Below are positions 1 to 7,792 of a stretch of 64,000 bases of DNA, piece after piece. How positions within the stretch are numbered: the first letter of the stretch is position 1; the number at the start of each line of letters is the position of its first letter. The position numbers were made by a program, and so were the translations under genes. The stretch comes from Calditrichales bacterium MX18-03 (GTDB taxonomy: Bacteria > Bacillota > Clostridia > Lutisporales > Lutisporaceae), in contig JAJGRE010000007.1 of assembly GCA_021083345.1 (NCBI GenBank), positions 62,001 to 126,000 of the forward strand, given 5' to 3'. The notes beneath the pieces were generated by a model that saw only the letters and a program-made list of their open reading frames with translations, was not told the origin of the DNA and made no database searches.

Positions 1-66
1 CCGGTACGGTCGATAAGGACCGCAGGATTTTAAGTCCTGTGCGTCTGCCAGTTCCGCCACTTCGGC
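1..66 (-). tRNA. tRNA-Leu (anticodon TAA), 3' end cut by the window edge
   Basis: Read on the minus strand, the 5' end is GCCGAAG (acceptor strand) followed by TG, then a D-arm with GGCAGACGC typical of leucine tRNAs. The anticodon arm CAGGA-CTTAAAA-TCCTG places TAA as anticodon, which reads UUA. A long variable arm (CGGTCC...GACCG) follows, the hallmark of a class II tRNA. The T-arm and 3' acceptor strand lie beyond base 1. A strong promoter sits just upstream. Confidence 0.93.
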
Positions 67-113
67 ATGCCATTTCGTCCGATTTGCGTTACCGTGTCGT
101 GACGACAAATATT

Positions 114-142
114 ATTATATCTCCTTTGGACCAAAACGTCAA
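114..142 (-). promoter_or_regulatory. sigma-A promoter of tRNA-Leu
   Basis: On the minus strand, TTGACG (142-137) is followed by a 17-nt spacer and a perfect TATAAT (119-114). The predicted start site is near 107. It falls at a 13-bp palindrome TGTCGT-c-ACGACA (95-107), which could be a leader hairpin. The promoter lies between ppx and the tRNA and points only at the tRNA. Confidence 0.8.
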
Positions 143-167
143 CACTTTTTTGCAGTTTCCATAATGT

Positions 168-1085
168 TTAAAGCATGTATTTGATTACCGCGCCTTCCAG
201 ATTGTCATTCTCGCTGATGACCACCTGCTCCAGATCCAGCTGCTCCAACAGATGCTCCAGAATAAAGAGACCGGCTGGTATGACATCTGCCCGCTCTTTC
301 TGCAGGCCTTTGATTCCAAAACGCTGCTCAACCGTCATGCTGCTTAAATTTTCAAAGGTTTTTTTCACATAGCCTTTTGAGATAATAGTATTATGTACGG
401 TTTCTGCCGAATATATGCCAAGTCCGAGATAAATCGCACCTAAAGTGGTTGCAGTGCCGCCGATGGCAAGAGCTTTTTCAATTTTTTTTGTTTTCAGCAG
501 ATCAACGGCTGATGCAAAACACTCTTTCAAACTGCAGTCCAGTGCCGTCAGGTCCTCTTGACTGATGGGATGACCCTTTATATAGCCTTCCGTCATTCTG
601 ACCGTACCTGCATTGATACTGACTGAAAAACCGATCCTGCCGTTCTTGTAATAGATCAGTTCGGTACTGCCGCCGCCGATATCAATGACCAGAGTGCCCT
701 CATCCACTTCCGGGCATTCGCTCATGACACCTATGATCCCCAGTTCAGCCTCTTCCTTGCCGTCAATGACCTGCACTAAAATGCCTGCCTCCAGCTTCGC
801 CTTGTCGACGAAATCCTTGCGGTTGGCAGCATCCCGGACGGCGCTGGTGGCTATGGCGATCAATCTGCCCGCTCCGTACCTTTCAGCCTTGTTCCTGAAA
901 AATTTAAGCGCTTCCACATTCCTGGAAATTGCCTTTTCGGACAGTAGTCCCGTTGCCGAAACACCCATACCGATTCTGGTAACCAGGATGTCCTTTTCCT
1001 TTTTTCGGATCTTTTTCCCTTCCGCCTCGCACAGCAGAAGACGCATTGAGTTGGTGCCGATATCGATTGCTGCTATCTTTTCCAT
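168..1085 (-). CDS. Ppx/GppA family phosphatase (exopolyphosphatase / pppGpp phosphohydrolase type)
   Basis: A 305-aa protein of the sugar-kinase/Hsp70 actin-like fold. The N-terminal phosphate loop DIGTNSMRLLL and the second motif DIGGGSTELIY are both present, as is a GGTATTLGAI motif in the third subdomain. Family members hydrolyse the terminal phosphate of polyphosphate or convert pppGpp to ppGpp. This is the short form of about 300 residues without the C-terminal HD-like domain, so polyphosphate or pppGpp specificity cannot be decided. The ATG at 1085 is preferred to a GTG three codons upstream, because AGGTGA lies five bases before the ATG. The next gene upstream is yabR, 114 bp away. 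Confidence 0.88.
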   Translation of the reverse strand: MEKIAAIDIGTNSMRLLLCEAEGKKIRKKEKDILVTRIGMGVSATGLLSEKAISRNVEALKFFRNKAERYGAGRLIAIATSAVRDAANRKDFVDKAKLEAGILVQVIDGKEEAELGIIGVMSECPEVDEGTLVIDIGGGSTELIYYKNGRIGFSVSINAGTVRMTEGYIKGHPISQEDLTALDCSLKECFASAVDLLKTKKIEKALAIGGTATTLGAIYLGLGIYSAETVHNTIISKGYVKKTFENLSSMTVEQRFGIKGLQKERADVIPAGLFILEHLLEQLDLEQVVISENDNLEGAVIKYML

Positions 1086-1199
1086 CCCTATCACCTATCG
1101 CCTGAAAATAATAAACTGTCAGACAAGCTGACAGTGAATGACATGATAATGCTATAAAAGCCGTATAAGTGCATTGACCGGTTTGCGACTACCCTTGCC

Positions 1200-1625
1200 C
1201 TAAATTTTCTGAACGCTGTCGCTTTTCCGATAGCCGCCCGTGCGCTTGTTATCGGTACTCTTCTTGAGCTGCTGAAGCTTTTCATCGCTTTCTTTCAGAA
1301 ATTTGGCAAGGCGGTCTTCAAAATTATTGCCGGAATTTTTTCTGGATTCCTGTTCCCAATCAATTTCAAGCGGTCTTGGGCTTCTCTTGTGCTCCTGTGC
1401 CTGCTTGATCGAAAGGTTAATTTTGCCGTTCTTTTCTACCGTCAATACCTTGACTTTGACCTTTTCCTTTTCCTTAATGAAGTGCCGGATGTCTTTTACA
1501 TAGGTATCCGCTATCTCCGAGATGTGCACCAAACCCATTTTACCTTCCGGCAGCTGTATAAAAGCGCCAAAGCTGGTAATGCTGGACACGACGCCCTCAA
1601 CTACCTTACCTTCCTCAATAGGCAT
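1200..1625 (-). CDS. yabR: S1 RNA-binding domain protein, YabR family
   Basis: A 141-aa cytosolic protein. Residues 1-75 form a canonical S1/OB-fold domain: GKVVEGVVSSITSFGAFIQL, then GLVHISEIADTYV and VKVKVLTVEKNGKINLSIKQA. The C-terminal half is charged and low in complexity. The family includes B. subtilis YabR and general stress protein 13, which bind RNA or ribosomes; the precise role is not settled. A strong ribosome binding site (AAAGGAGGAA) precedes the ATG. It sits downstream of divIC as in Bacillus, and is separated from it by about 128 bp. Confidence 0.9.
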   Translation of the reverse strand: MPIEEGKVVEGVVSSITSFGAFIQLPEGKMGLVHISEIADTYVKDIRHFIKEKEKVKVKVLTVEKNGKINLSIKQAQEHKRSPRPLEIDWEQESRKNSGNNFEDRLAKFLKESDEKLQQLKKSTDNKRTGGYRKSDSVQKI

Positions 1626-1753
1626 AATGAAAAAATTCCTCCTTTAAAATGCAAATATAAGCGGAGATGATACTCCTGCTTATAACGGCTGCTATGGATA
1701 TAATATATTAAAACGCTTCTGCTGTCAATATTGCAATGCAGCAGCCCTTTCAA

Positions 1754-2059
1754 TCAGTTCTCCGTGCTTTTGGGTTCCTGCTCGACGGCAGATTGATCGA
1801 TATAAACCCGTTCTCCTATTTTTACAAGCCCCAGCTGCTCCCTTGCCATTCTTTCCACATACTCCGGCGTTGCCGCATGGTTAATCATGTCCTTCAGCTT
1901 TTCATTCTCCTGATTGACCTTCTGAATCCTTCCGACTGCTTCCTGCTTGGTCTTGTTCAGCTTTGCTATGGTCATCTGCTGGTTGGTCAGGATAATGGCC
2001 GCATAAATGACAAATACGGTTATGGCAATTCTTTTAAATGTGAGTCCTCTTTTTTTCAT
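1754..2059 (-). CDS. divIC: Septum formation initiator DivIC/FtsB-like
   Basis: A 101-aa bitopic division protein. A short basic cytoplasmic start (MKKRGLTFKR) is followed by one membrane helix (IAITVFVIYAAIILT), a coiled coil (about residues 29-62) and a short extracytoplasmic tail with the family motif ERMAREQLGLVKIGERVY. DivIC works with FtsL and DivIB in the septal complex that activates cell-wall synthesis. The ATG at 2059 is chosen because GAGGGG lies about eight bases upstream and the resulting N-terminus matches the family. An upstream in-frame start at 2113 would add 18 residues with no homology value. Gene order yabP-yabQ-divIC-yabR matches Bacillus. Confidence 0.92.
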   Translation of the reverse strand: MKKRGLTFKRIAITVFVIYAAIILTNQQMTIAKLNKTKQEAVGRIQKVNQENEKLKDMINHAATPEYVERMAREQLGLVKIGERVYIDQSAVEQEPKSTEN

Positions 2060-2156
2060 GGCTTGTCCCCTCGTATGCCCTGATGGAATACAGCATACAC
2101 GCTGCATTGCCAAATAATCGTAAAGTACTATATTCGACGGCCTGAGGTAAATTCCT

Positions 2157-2666
2157 TCACTGCTTTTTCTTTATTTGTTTTTTCAGAACCAGCCTATAGT
2201 ATTTTTTTGTGTCCTCTATCATTATCTTCGGCAACTTTTTGAATTTTCTTAGCCTGTTTTTTTGAGCACCCAGCTTTTTCAGCCCGATTCCGAACAGGCT
2301 GATCAAGCCCTTCAGCGGTACCGCCAGGATATTATTTGTAGTTTTGATAAAATGCGCCATCCGTCTGAATAGAGCTTGAAATACAGCAACGGCAATCCTC
2401 CCCAGCAGCCTTTCATATAGGTAAAAGCCCACCGTAAACCCAATGAACACATAAGCCCTTAAGTCTCCGTAATTGCTTGAGTAAATCACCCAAACGGCTA
2501 CCAGCAGCACGGAAATCAAAAAAGCGGCATCCCAAATGGATGAGATCAGCCTGTCACTCCGCTTCTTGCGCCGGATGACCCTGTAGATATCGTATAGAAT
2601 GCCGATGGTAATCCCGCCATACACGGCATATAAAAACACATAGCTCTGAAACTGAACAGTCTCCAT
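2157..2666 (-). CDS. yabQ: Spore cortex biosynthesis protein YabQ
   Basis: A 169-aa membrane protein with helices near residues 8-28, 45-62 and 70-85, followed by a long basic C-terminal tail ending KKQIKKKQ. The N-terminal segment QSYVFLYAVYGGITIGILYDIYRVIRR is the YabQ signature. In Bacillus YabQ localises to the forespore membranes and is needed for cortex formation. It sits between yabP and divIC, 36 bp from yabP, as in other spore formers. Expression during sporulation is inferred from context, not seen. Confidence 0.9.
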   Translation of the reverse strand: METVQFQSYVFLYAVYGGITIGILYDIYRVIRRKKRSDRLISSIWDAAFLISVLLVAVWVIYSSNYGDLRAYVFIGFTVGFYLYERLLGRIAVAVFQALFRRMAHFIKTTNNILAVPLKGLISLFGIGLKKLGAQKNRLRKFKKLPKIMIEDTKKYYRLVLKKQIKKKQ

Positions 2667-2702
2667 GAACTACCCTCCTATATCATCCTGCAGCCGATAA
2701 GT

Positions 2703-2990
2703 CTATTTGAAAATATTGCTGAAAAAACTGCCGCTCTTCTTGCTCTCAACCTTGTCATGATAGGCACAGGAAATGATAAAGCCGTCAACCGCCAGGTTGC
2801 CGTCATCCAGGTTCAGCTTCTGAATATGCAGCTCTGCGCCCCTGATGGTAAGGCCGCCCTCCTCGGTATCCAGTTCGATGGTATTATCATTAAAGCTTGC
2901 AACGTCTTTTACGCCGCTGATACTGATCCTCTCACGGTTTTCCATTGTAATATTGTGCGGTCTGGCCTTTGCGGTTTTCTTTTCTTCCAT
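2703..2990 (-). CDS. yabP: Sporulation protein YabP
   Basis: A 95-aa soluble protein with the YabP/YqfC family core: HNITMENRERISISGV, then DVASFNDNTIELDTEEGGLTI and GAELHIQKLNLDDGNLAVDG. YabP acts in the mother cell together with YabQ during cortex and coat formation in Bacillus. The start at 2990 is preferred because AGGGGG lies nine bases upstream; the longer frame to 3032 adds an unconserved leader. It is followed at once by yabQ. Confidence 0.9.
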   Translation of the reverse strand: MEEKKTAKARPHNITMENRERISISGVKDVASFNDNTIELDTEEGGLTIRGAELHIQKLNLDDGNLAVDGFIISCAYHDKVESKKSGSFFSNIFK

Positions 2991-3090
2991 ACAAAAAAAC
3001 CCCCTATGCATATATAAAACTGCGAAATGCACGTTTTATTTATATATATGCCGGGAGCCTGCAATTATGATTGCGATGAATGGTGTGTAA

Positions 3091-3333
3091 TTATTCGATG
3101 ATCCGGTACATTTCTCTGGCAGCATCCTTTGTAGCGCGGTCGGAAATGTCCAGCACCTCCGCTTTGATGCGCCGTTCCCCGAACACGATCTCCACAATGT
3201 CGCCAACCTTTACTTCCGAACTGGGTTTTGCCTGTTTACCGTTCAGATAGACCTTTTCTCCTTCGCAGGCATCCTTCGCCACCGTTCTTCTCTTGATCAG
3301 CCTTGAGTTTTTTAAGTATTTGTCCAGCCTCAT
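3091..3333 (-). CDS. rqcP: RqcP, S4-domain ribosome rescue factor (YabO family)
   Basis: An 80-aa protein that is almost entirely one S4 RNA-binding domain: MRLDKYLKNSRLIKRRTVAKDAC, then VYLNGKQAKPSSEVKVGDIVEI. In B. subtilis RqcP (YabO) binds stalled 50S-peptidyl-tRNA complexes and supports RqcH-driven alanine tailing. It lies between HU and yabP, the usual position. A terminator between HU and rqcP suggests transcription by read-through or from a promoter I cannot place in the 28-bp gap. Confidence 0.9.
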   Translation of the reverse strand: MRLDKYLKNSRLIKRRTVAKDACEGEKVYLNGKQAKPSSEVKVGDIVEIVFGERRIKAEVLDISDRATKDAAREMYRIIE

Positions 3334-3352
3334 GCCGTTCCCTTCCTTGTCT

Positions 3353-3385
3353 AAAAATGAAAAATCAGGCTTTGCAGCCTGATTT
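3353..3385 (-). terminator. Intrinsic terminator of HU gene
   Basis: The inverted repeat AAATCAGGCT (3362-3371) and AGCCTGATTT (3376-3385) encloses a 4-nt loop. On the minus strand it is followed by a T-rich run to 3353. It sits just after the HU stop codon and before rqcP. Confidence 0.85.
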
Positions 3386-3401
3386 CACGCATATGTATGA
3401 T

Positions 3402-3677
3402 TTATTTGTTCACTAAATCCTTTAAATCCTTACCAGGCTTGAAAATAGGAGCCTTTGATGCAGGAATCTGAATCTCTTCTCTTGTTCTGGGGTTTCTGCC
3501 AACTCTTGCTGCTCTTTCCTTTACTTCGAAAGTACCGAAGCCAACCAGCTGAACCTTGTCACCCTTTGCAAGTGCTTCTTCAACACTTTCAACCAATGCC
3601 TTAAGAGCCTTTTCAGAGTCCTTCTTTGTCAATTCGCTTTTCTCAGCCATGCTTGTAATGAGTTCGGATTTATTCAT
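3402..3677 (-). CDS. hup: HU family DNA-binding protein
   Basis: A 91-aa histone-like protein. It opens [25 protein letters not shown] and carries the beta-arm signature [21 protein letters not shown], with the arm tip EEIQIPAS and the C-terminal [13 protein letters not shown] dimers bend and coat DNA; this is the only HU in the window. It is preceded by a sequence matching the sigma-H consensus exactly and followed by a terminator, so it appears to be its own transcript inside the sporulation block. Confidence 0.97.
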   Translation of the reverse strand: MNKSELITSMAEKSELTKKDSEKALKALVESVEEALAKGDKVQLVGFGTFEVKERAARVGRNPRTREEIQIPASKAPIFKPGKDLKDLVNK

Positions 3678-3731
3678 TTATTTTTCCCTCCATTTTTTTA
3701 TAATAATCACAAAAGCTTACTGAAATAGCAT

Positions 3732-3758
3732 ATTCTCTATTCTTGCCAAAAATCCTTC
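3732..3758 (-). promoter_or_regulatory. Candidate sigma-H promoter of HU gene
   Basis: On the minus strand GAAGGATTT (3758-3750) is followed by 11 nt and AGAGAAT (3738-3732), then AT. This fits the B. subtilis sigma-H consensus RnAGGAwWW-N11-12-RnnGAAT at every defined position. It lies just after the mazG stop and 55 bp before the HU start codon. Confidence 0.6.
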
Positions 3759-3768
3759 TTGCAATCTG

Positions 3769-5250
3769 CTAATTTTCATCTTTTTTTGCATGATTTTGTG
3801 ATTTTGCCTGTTCCCACAGCTTATCCATTTCCTGCAAGCTCATTTTATCAAGTTTTTTCCCAAATTGCAAGGCTGTTTCCTCAATATACCTGAACCGGTT
3901 GATGAACTTTTCGATGGTGCCCCGCAGCGCCAGCTCCGGCTGTATCTTGAGGAACCTGGCCACATTTACGGCAGAAAAAAGCAAATCACCCATTTCTTCT
4001 TCTATTATGCCTTTTTCACCTGTTTTATATACTTCCAGCAGTTCATTCATTTCTTCATGCACCTTGGCAATGGCATCTTCGATATTGTCCCAGTCAAAGC
4101 CGACCAACGCTGCTTTCTGCTGTACCTTGTAGCTCCGAATCAGGGAAGGCAGGGTCTGCGGGATGTCGGTCAGCGTCTGGGTGTAACCCTCTATCCCCTT
4201 TTGCTCCCTTTTGGAGGCCTCCCAGCTTTTCAATGCGCCGCTTTCAGAAGTTGCCTTCACATCTCCGAATACATGGGGATGCCTCACAATCAACTTATCA
4301 TAGATCTGGGTAATGACTTCATTGATGTCAAACTCCCCATCCTCCTTTGCGATCTGAGCATGGAATACCACCTGCAAAAGCAGGTCTCCCAGCTCTTCCA
4401 CCAAAAGCGTCAGGTCGTCCTTCTCGATGGCATCCAGAACCTCATAGGCTTCTTCCAGAAGATAAGGCTTCAGAGACTGCCGGGTCTGCTCCCTGTCCCA
4501 GGGGCAGCCACCTTCGGCCCTCAGCTGCGCCATCAGTGCTGTCAGGTCTTCCATGGTTTTGTACCGGGCAGCCGCAGAGCCTGCAGGCGGGATATAGATA
4601 CTGGTCAGATAATCCACCCATTCAATGCGATCCAGCTCATAAAGGGGAATCCAAGCCAGCTGCTCCATTTCCGGAACCCCTGCCGCCTTAATGACACAGA
4701 TCCTGAAATCCTCCTGATAAAGCTCCATTAGCGCCAGCTTCACCTCGGAGGCAACCAGCCGGTCATATACCTGGGTCACGATGTTTCCGCAGTGCAGATC
4801 CGGTTTTTGCTCTTTCAGGCTCAGGCCGTCGATGATCTTGAGTCCGTAGGCCGGATCCAGCCTGAGGGTGCTCAGTATGGCATCGATAAAGCTCATTGCA
4901 GGCAGAATGCGCAGCTCCACTGCACCGGACCCATGCTGCACCAGCAGTTCAACGCTTTTTTCCGCAACCAGGGGATGTCCCGGTACGGCAAAAACCACAT
5001 CTCCCTTGGCCATGCAGCTTTCCAGAACCCGTCTGCTGATCTCCCTGTAAGTGTCATCAAAGGATGCTGCTGAATCATAGATGTCATCGCAGCTTTCCAC
5101 AGCAATTCCCTGTGCTTTTATGTAATCCACCACCGGATGCTTGACTGTCCTCAATATCACCGTTTTTGCCTGTTTCATGGTCTCCAGGGCCTCCAGGGTC
5201 AGCTGTCCGGCTCCCCCCGGCCCTAGGCCGATGACTGTTAACTTTGGCAT
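3769..5250 (-). CDS. mazG: MazG-like NTP pyrophosphohydrolase with N-terminal tetrapyrrole methylase domain (YabN family)
   Basis: A 493-aa fusion protein. Residues 1-215 form a SAM-dependent tetrapyrrole methylase fold (LTVIGLGPGGAGQLTLEA; DVVFAVPGHPLVAEKSVELL). Residues 225-480 carry two MazG repeats, with GGCPWDREQTRQSLKPYLLEE and two metal-binding EExxE-type clusters (EELGDLLLQ; EEEMGDLLFS). MazG hydrolyses non-canonical or excess NTPs to NMP and pyrophosphate; the role of the methylase domain in this fusion is not known. It is transcribed with spoVB, 13 bp upstream. Confidence 0.93.
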   Translation of the reverse strand: MPKLTVIGLGPGGAGQLTLEALETMKQAKTVILRTVKHPVVDYIKAQGIAVESCDDIYDSAASFDDTYREISRRVLESCMAKGDVVFAVPGHPLVAEKSVELLVQHGSGAVELRILPAMSFIDAILSTLRLDPAYGLKIIDGLSLKEQKPDLHCGNIVTQVYDRLVASEVKLALMELYQEDFRICVIKAAGVPEMEQLAWIPLYELDRIEWVDYLTSIYIPPAGSAAARYKTMEDLTALMAQLRAEGGCPWDREQTRQSLKPYLLEEAYEVLDAIEKDDLTLLVEELGDLLLQVVFHAQIAKEDGEFDINEVITQIYDKLIVRHPHVFGDVKATSESGALKSWEASKREQKGIEGYTQTLTDIPQTLPSLIRSYKVQQKAALVGFDWDNIEDAIAKVHEEMNELLEVYKTGEKGIIEEEMGDLLFSAVNVARFLKIQPELALRGTIEKFINRFRYIEETALQFGKKLDKMSLQEMDKLWEQAKSQNHAKKDEN

Positions 5251-5263
5251 TTCCTATTCTCCT

Positions 5264-6865
5264 TTACAATAATCCTCTTTTCTTCAGCATGACCGAAAGC
5301 CGCTTGCCTCCCGGCGCCATTTCCAGCTCCTCCTTTGTCACGCCTTTGATCAGGATCAGGGCGATTCCATAGACGCCTGCTGCAAACGCCATGCTGATCA
5401 GTGTGGATATGGAATTCCTGCCCGTAAGGGCAAAGAGCCCCAGATAACTGAAGTAAGCTGCAGCCACCATTGCAGCAGTGGCCATTGCCGGTTTGATTAC
5501 GATCCTGGTGATCAGCATCCCTGATTTCTGATATTTCATAATGGCAGCCATATTAAGTATCGCAGATACTGCATATCCTGCAACCGTGCCCAAAGCCGCA
5601 CCGCGGATATTGACAGCCGGTATGGAAGTCAGCAGGTAGCTCACTACCACTTTCACCAATGCACCGATTATCATATTGACAACCGGAATACGTTCCTTGC
5701 CCATTCCTTGCAGGATTCCGGTCATGGTCTGCACCAGGGTAAGGAATATGACAGCCATGGAAAGATAGCGCAGCGCCACACCCAGGCTGGCTGTCTCAGC
5801 CGGATACATCAGCTGCATGATAGGATCTGCCAGGATGAAAAGCCCGAAGGCTGCCGGCAAGCCGATAATCAGGCTGATCCGGATAGCCAGCTCGGACTTG
5901 CGCCGGATGGAGTCGTGATCATGCCGCGCCACGGATTCCGATATGGCCGGAACCAGGCTTGCCGCAAGGGAAATGGTAAAGATCTGCGGCAGATTGATAA
6001 AGGCGCCTGCCATGCCCTTCAGCTGTCCGAAAAGCCGGGTGGCGTGATCTACGGTAAACCCGCCGGCCTGCAGCCGGTCCATGACAATAAAGGTGTCCAA
6101 TACGTTCATAACCGGCATGATGCTACCGCCGATGGTGATGGGAACGGAAAACACAATGATCTTTTTCAGGATGCTGAGTGTGGATTCCATCCGCGGACCC
6201 TTCTGCAACCGGATGCTGTCCCATACTTCACTGCGTTTCCTGCGGTATATGAAAATCAATGTCAGAAAGCTGGTCAGGCCAGCAACCGTCGTTCCGAATA
6301 CGGCACCGCCTGCAGCGGCTTTATAACCCAGCGGCAGGAATAACAAGGCCAGTGCAAAACCAAAGACCACCCTTGCCAGCTGCTCCGTTACCTGGGAAAC
6401 AGCGCTGGGTGTCATGTTCTGCATTCCTTGGAAATAGCCTCTGAAAGCGCCGCTCAGGGATACGGTGAAAATGGCCGGTGCCACGCAGAGCACAGCCAGA
6501 TAAGCACCGGGGTTCTTTAAAAGCTCGGCAAGCTCCCGGGCATTGAAGAACAGAACTGCCGATACGGCAACCCCCAGAAAGGCAATCAGCGCAACCGCCA
6601 CCTTGAATATTTTATGCGCTTCGTCCCGCCTATGCAGCTCAATCTTTTCCGACACAAGCTTCGATATGGCAATGGGTATGGAGTAGGCCGATATGGTCAG
6701 CATCCAGACATACAGGTCGTAAGCCGTCTGGTAGTAAGCCATCCCTTCAGAGCCGATGATCCTTCCCAGCGGAATGCGGTAAACGGCGCCCAAAGCCTTG
6801 GAGATGATGCCGGCAACAGCCAATATGGCCGCACCCTTCAAGAACGATTGCTTCTTAGAACTCAT
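5264..6865 (-). CDS. spoVB: Stage V sporulation protein B / MOP-family flippase
   Basis: A 533-aa polytopic protein with about 14 membrane helices of the MVF/MATE polysaccharide flippase superfamily. It opens KQSFLKGAAILAVAGIISKALGAVYRIPL, the typical SpoVB/YabM start, and keeps the FQGMQNMTPSAVSQVTEQLARV region. SpoVB-type proteins are thought to flip lipid-linked cortex precursors; YabM is the neighbour in Bacillus. The start at 6865 has GGGAGG five bases before the ATG and is preferred to the frame start at 6892. A sigma-A-like promoter lies upstream. Confidence 0.9.
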   Translation of the reverse strand: MSSKKQSFLKGAAILAVAGIISKALGAVYRIPLGRIIGSEGMAYYQTAYDLYVWMLTISAYSIPIAISKLVSEKIELHRRDEAHKIFKVAVALIAFLGVAVSAVLFFNARELAELLKNPGAYLAVLCVAPAIFTVSLSGAFRGYFQGMQNMTPSAVSQVTEQLARVVFGFALALLFLPLGYKAAAGGAVFGTTVAGLTSFLTLIFIYRRKRSEVWDSIRLQKGPRMESTLSILKKIIVFSVPITIGGSIMPVMNVLDTFIVMDRLQAGGFTVDHATRLFGQLKGMAGAFINLPQIFTISLAASLVPAISESVARHDHDSIRRKSELAIRISLIIGLPAAFGLFILADPIMQLMYPAETASLGVALRYLSMAVIFLTLVQTMTGILQGMGKERIPVVNMIIGALVKVVVSYLLTSIPAVNIRGAALGTVAGYAVSAILNMAAIMKYQKSGMLITRIVIKPAMATAAMVAAAYFSYLGLFALTGRNSISTLISMAFAAGVYGIALILIKGVTKEELEMAPGGKRLSVMLKKRGLL

Positions 6866-6901
6866 TTTTGACCTCCCAAAAAAACTTCTCAAAACATATT
6901 C

Positions 6902-6931
6902 ATTTTACCATATTCTAGAGCCAAGCTGCAA
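6902..6931 (-). promoter_or_regulatory. Candidate sigma-A promoter of spoVB-mazG
   Basis: On the minus strand TTGCAG (6931-6926), an 18-nt spacer and TAAAAT (6907-6902) lie 37 bp before the spoVB start codon. The match is good but not perfect, and a sporulation sigma factor could also act here. Confidence 0.5.
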
Positions 6932-7014
6932 ATGGGTTAATGCATCTTTGCCGCATTCTATCTATATAGCCTCTTCCCTTAGCTTAGAACTGCTTTTATG
7001 GCGTCTGATAAACT

Positions 7015-7046
7015 AAAAAGTAGCAGCCGTCCCGGCTACTACTTTT
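7015..7046 (-). terminator. Intrinsic terminator of spoVT
   Basis: AAAAGTAG-c-AGCCG (7016-7029) pairs with CGGCT-a-CTACTTTT (7033-7046) around a 3-nt loop with one mismatch, and a U-run follows on the minus strand. It lies 13 bp beyond the spoVT stop. Confidence 0.85.
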
Positions 7047-7058
7047 GCTATTGTTGCG

Positions 7059-7616
7059 TTATTGCTCCATTTGCTTTCCCAGGAAGCTGGCAGCAGTCTC
7101 CGCCAGTTTCATTTCCAATTCGCCCATCTGTACGTTCGGATCCTTAGAAAGTATGAGGACGGCCCCGATGGAATCACCCTGGGTTATGATCGGTGCCACC
7201 ACACCGGCGGTATATTTGGGTGCGCCTTCTTCATCCGCTGCCATATTGATCATTTTGTTCTCTCCGGTCATGCTCAGTATGACGGCGGTCTTGTCTTCCA
7301 TCACCTTTTCCAAGGCCGGGCTGACCCTTTTGTCCAAGAGTTCTTTTTTGGGTGCACCTGCAACAGCGATGATGGTATCTCTATCTGCGACGCATGTGAT
7401 ATGGTCCATTGAGCTGTGCAGTGACTCGACATATTCCTTCGCAAAATCGCTTAGCTCACCGATGGGAGAATACTTCTTCAGGATAACTTCGCCTTCTCTA
7501 TCGGTAAATATCTCTAGCGGATCGCCTTCTCTTATACGCAGGGTTCTTCTTATTTCTTTCGGTATTACGACTCTTCCAAGGTCATCAATTCTTCTAACTA
7601 TTCCGGTTGCTTTCAA
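7059..7616 (-). CDS. spoVT: Stage V sporulation protein T, forespore transcription regulator
   Basis: A 185-aa DNA-binding protein. Residues 1-50 are an AbrB-type swapped-hairpin domain (MKATGIVRRIDDLGRVVIPKE...REGDPLEIF). Residues 55-180 are a GAF-like ligand domain (HITCVADRDTIIAVAGAPKKELLDKRVSPAL). SpoVT modulates sigma-G-dependent genes in the forespore. It keeps its Bacillus position between mfd/prsA and spoVB. A ribosome binding site (AAGGAGGG) precedes the ATG. A hairpin at 7713-7734 lies upstream, between spoVT and prsA. Confidence 0.95.
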   Translation of the reverse strand: MKATGIVRRIDDLGRVVIPKEIRRTLRIREGDPLEIFTDREGEVILKKYSPIGELSDFAKEYVESLHSSMDHITCVADRDTIIAVAGAPKKELLDKRVSPALEKVMEDKTAVILSMTGENKMINMAADEEGAPKYTAGVVAPIITQGDSIGAVLILSKDPNVQMGELEMKLAETAASFLGKQMEQ

Positions 7617-7750
7617 GTTTTACCCTCCTTTTTTGAAAGTTCACTTCATTGTCTTTGTAATGCTTATTATTTTACCAACTTATTTTTTTTATACACATTT
7701 TTGAAAAATTGCCTTGCAATTGATAAATTGCAAGCTTTTGAGGCAGGAAT

Positions 7751-7788
7751 AAAAAGTGGTCTGCAGATTATTCCACAGACCACTTTTT
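7751..7788 (-). terminator. Intrinsic terminator of prsA-like gene
   Basis: AAAAAGTGGTCTG (7751-7763) and CAGACCACTTTTT (7776-7788) form a 13-bp perfect stem with a 12-nt loop and a U-run. It lies four bases from the prsA-like stop codon. A/U tracts on both sides would let it work in either direction. Confidence 0.9.
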
Positions 7789-7792
7789 ATTC

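Noticed and set aside
7713-7734. CTTGCAATT-gata-AATTGCAAG hairpin between spoVT and prsA as a terminator
   Set aside because: No proper U-run follows on the minus strand, and the prsA-like gene already has a strong terminator 17 bp upstream of it in the reading direction.
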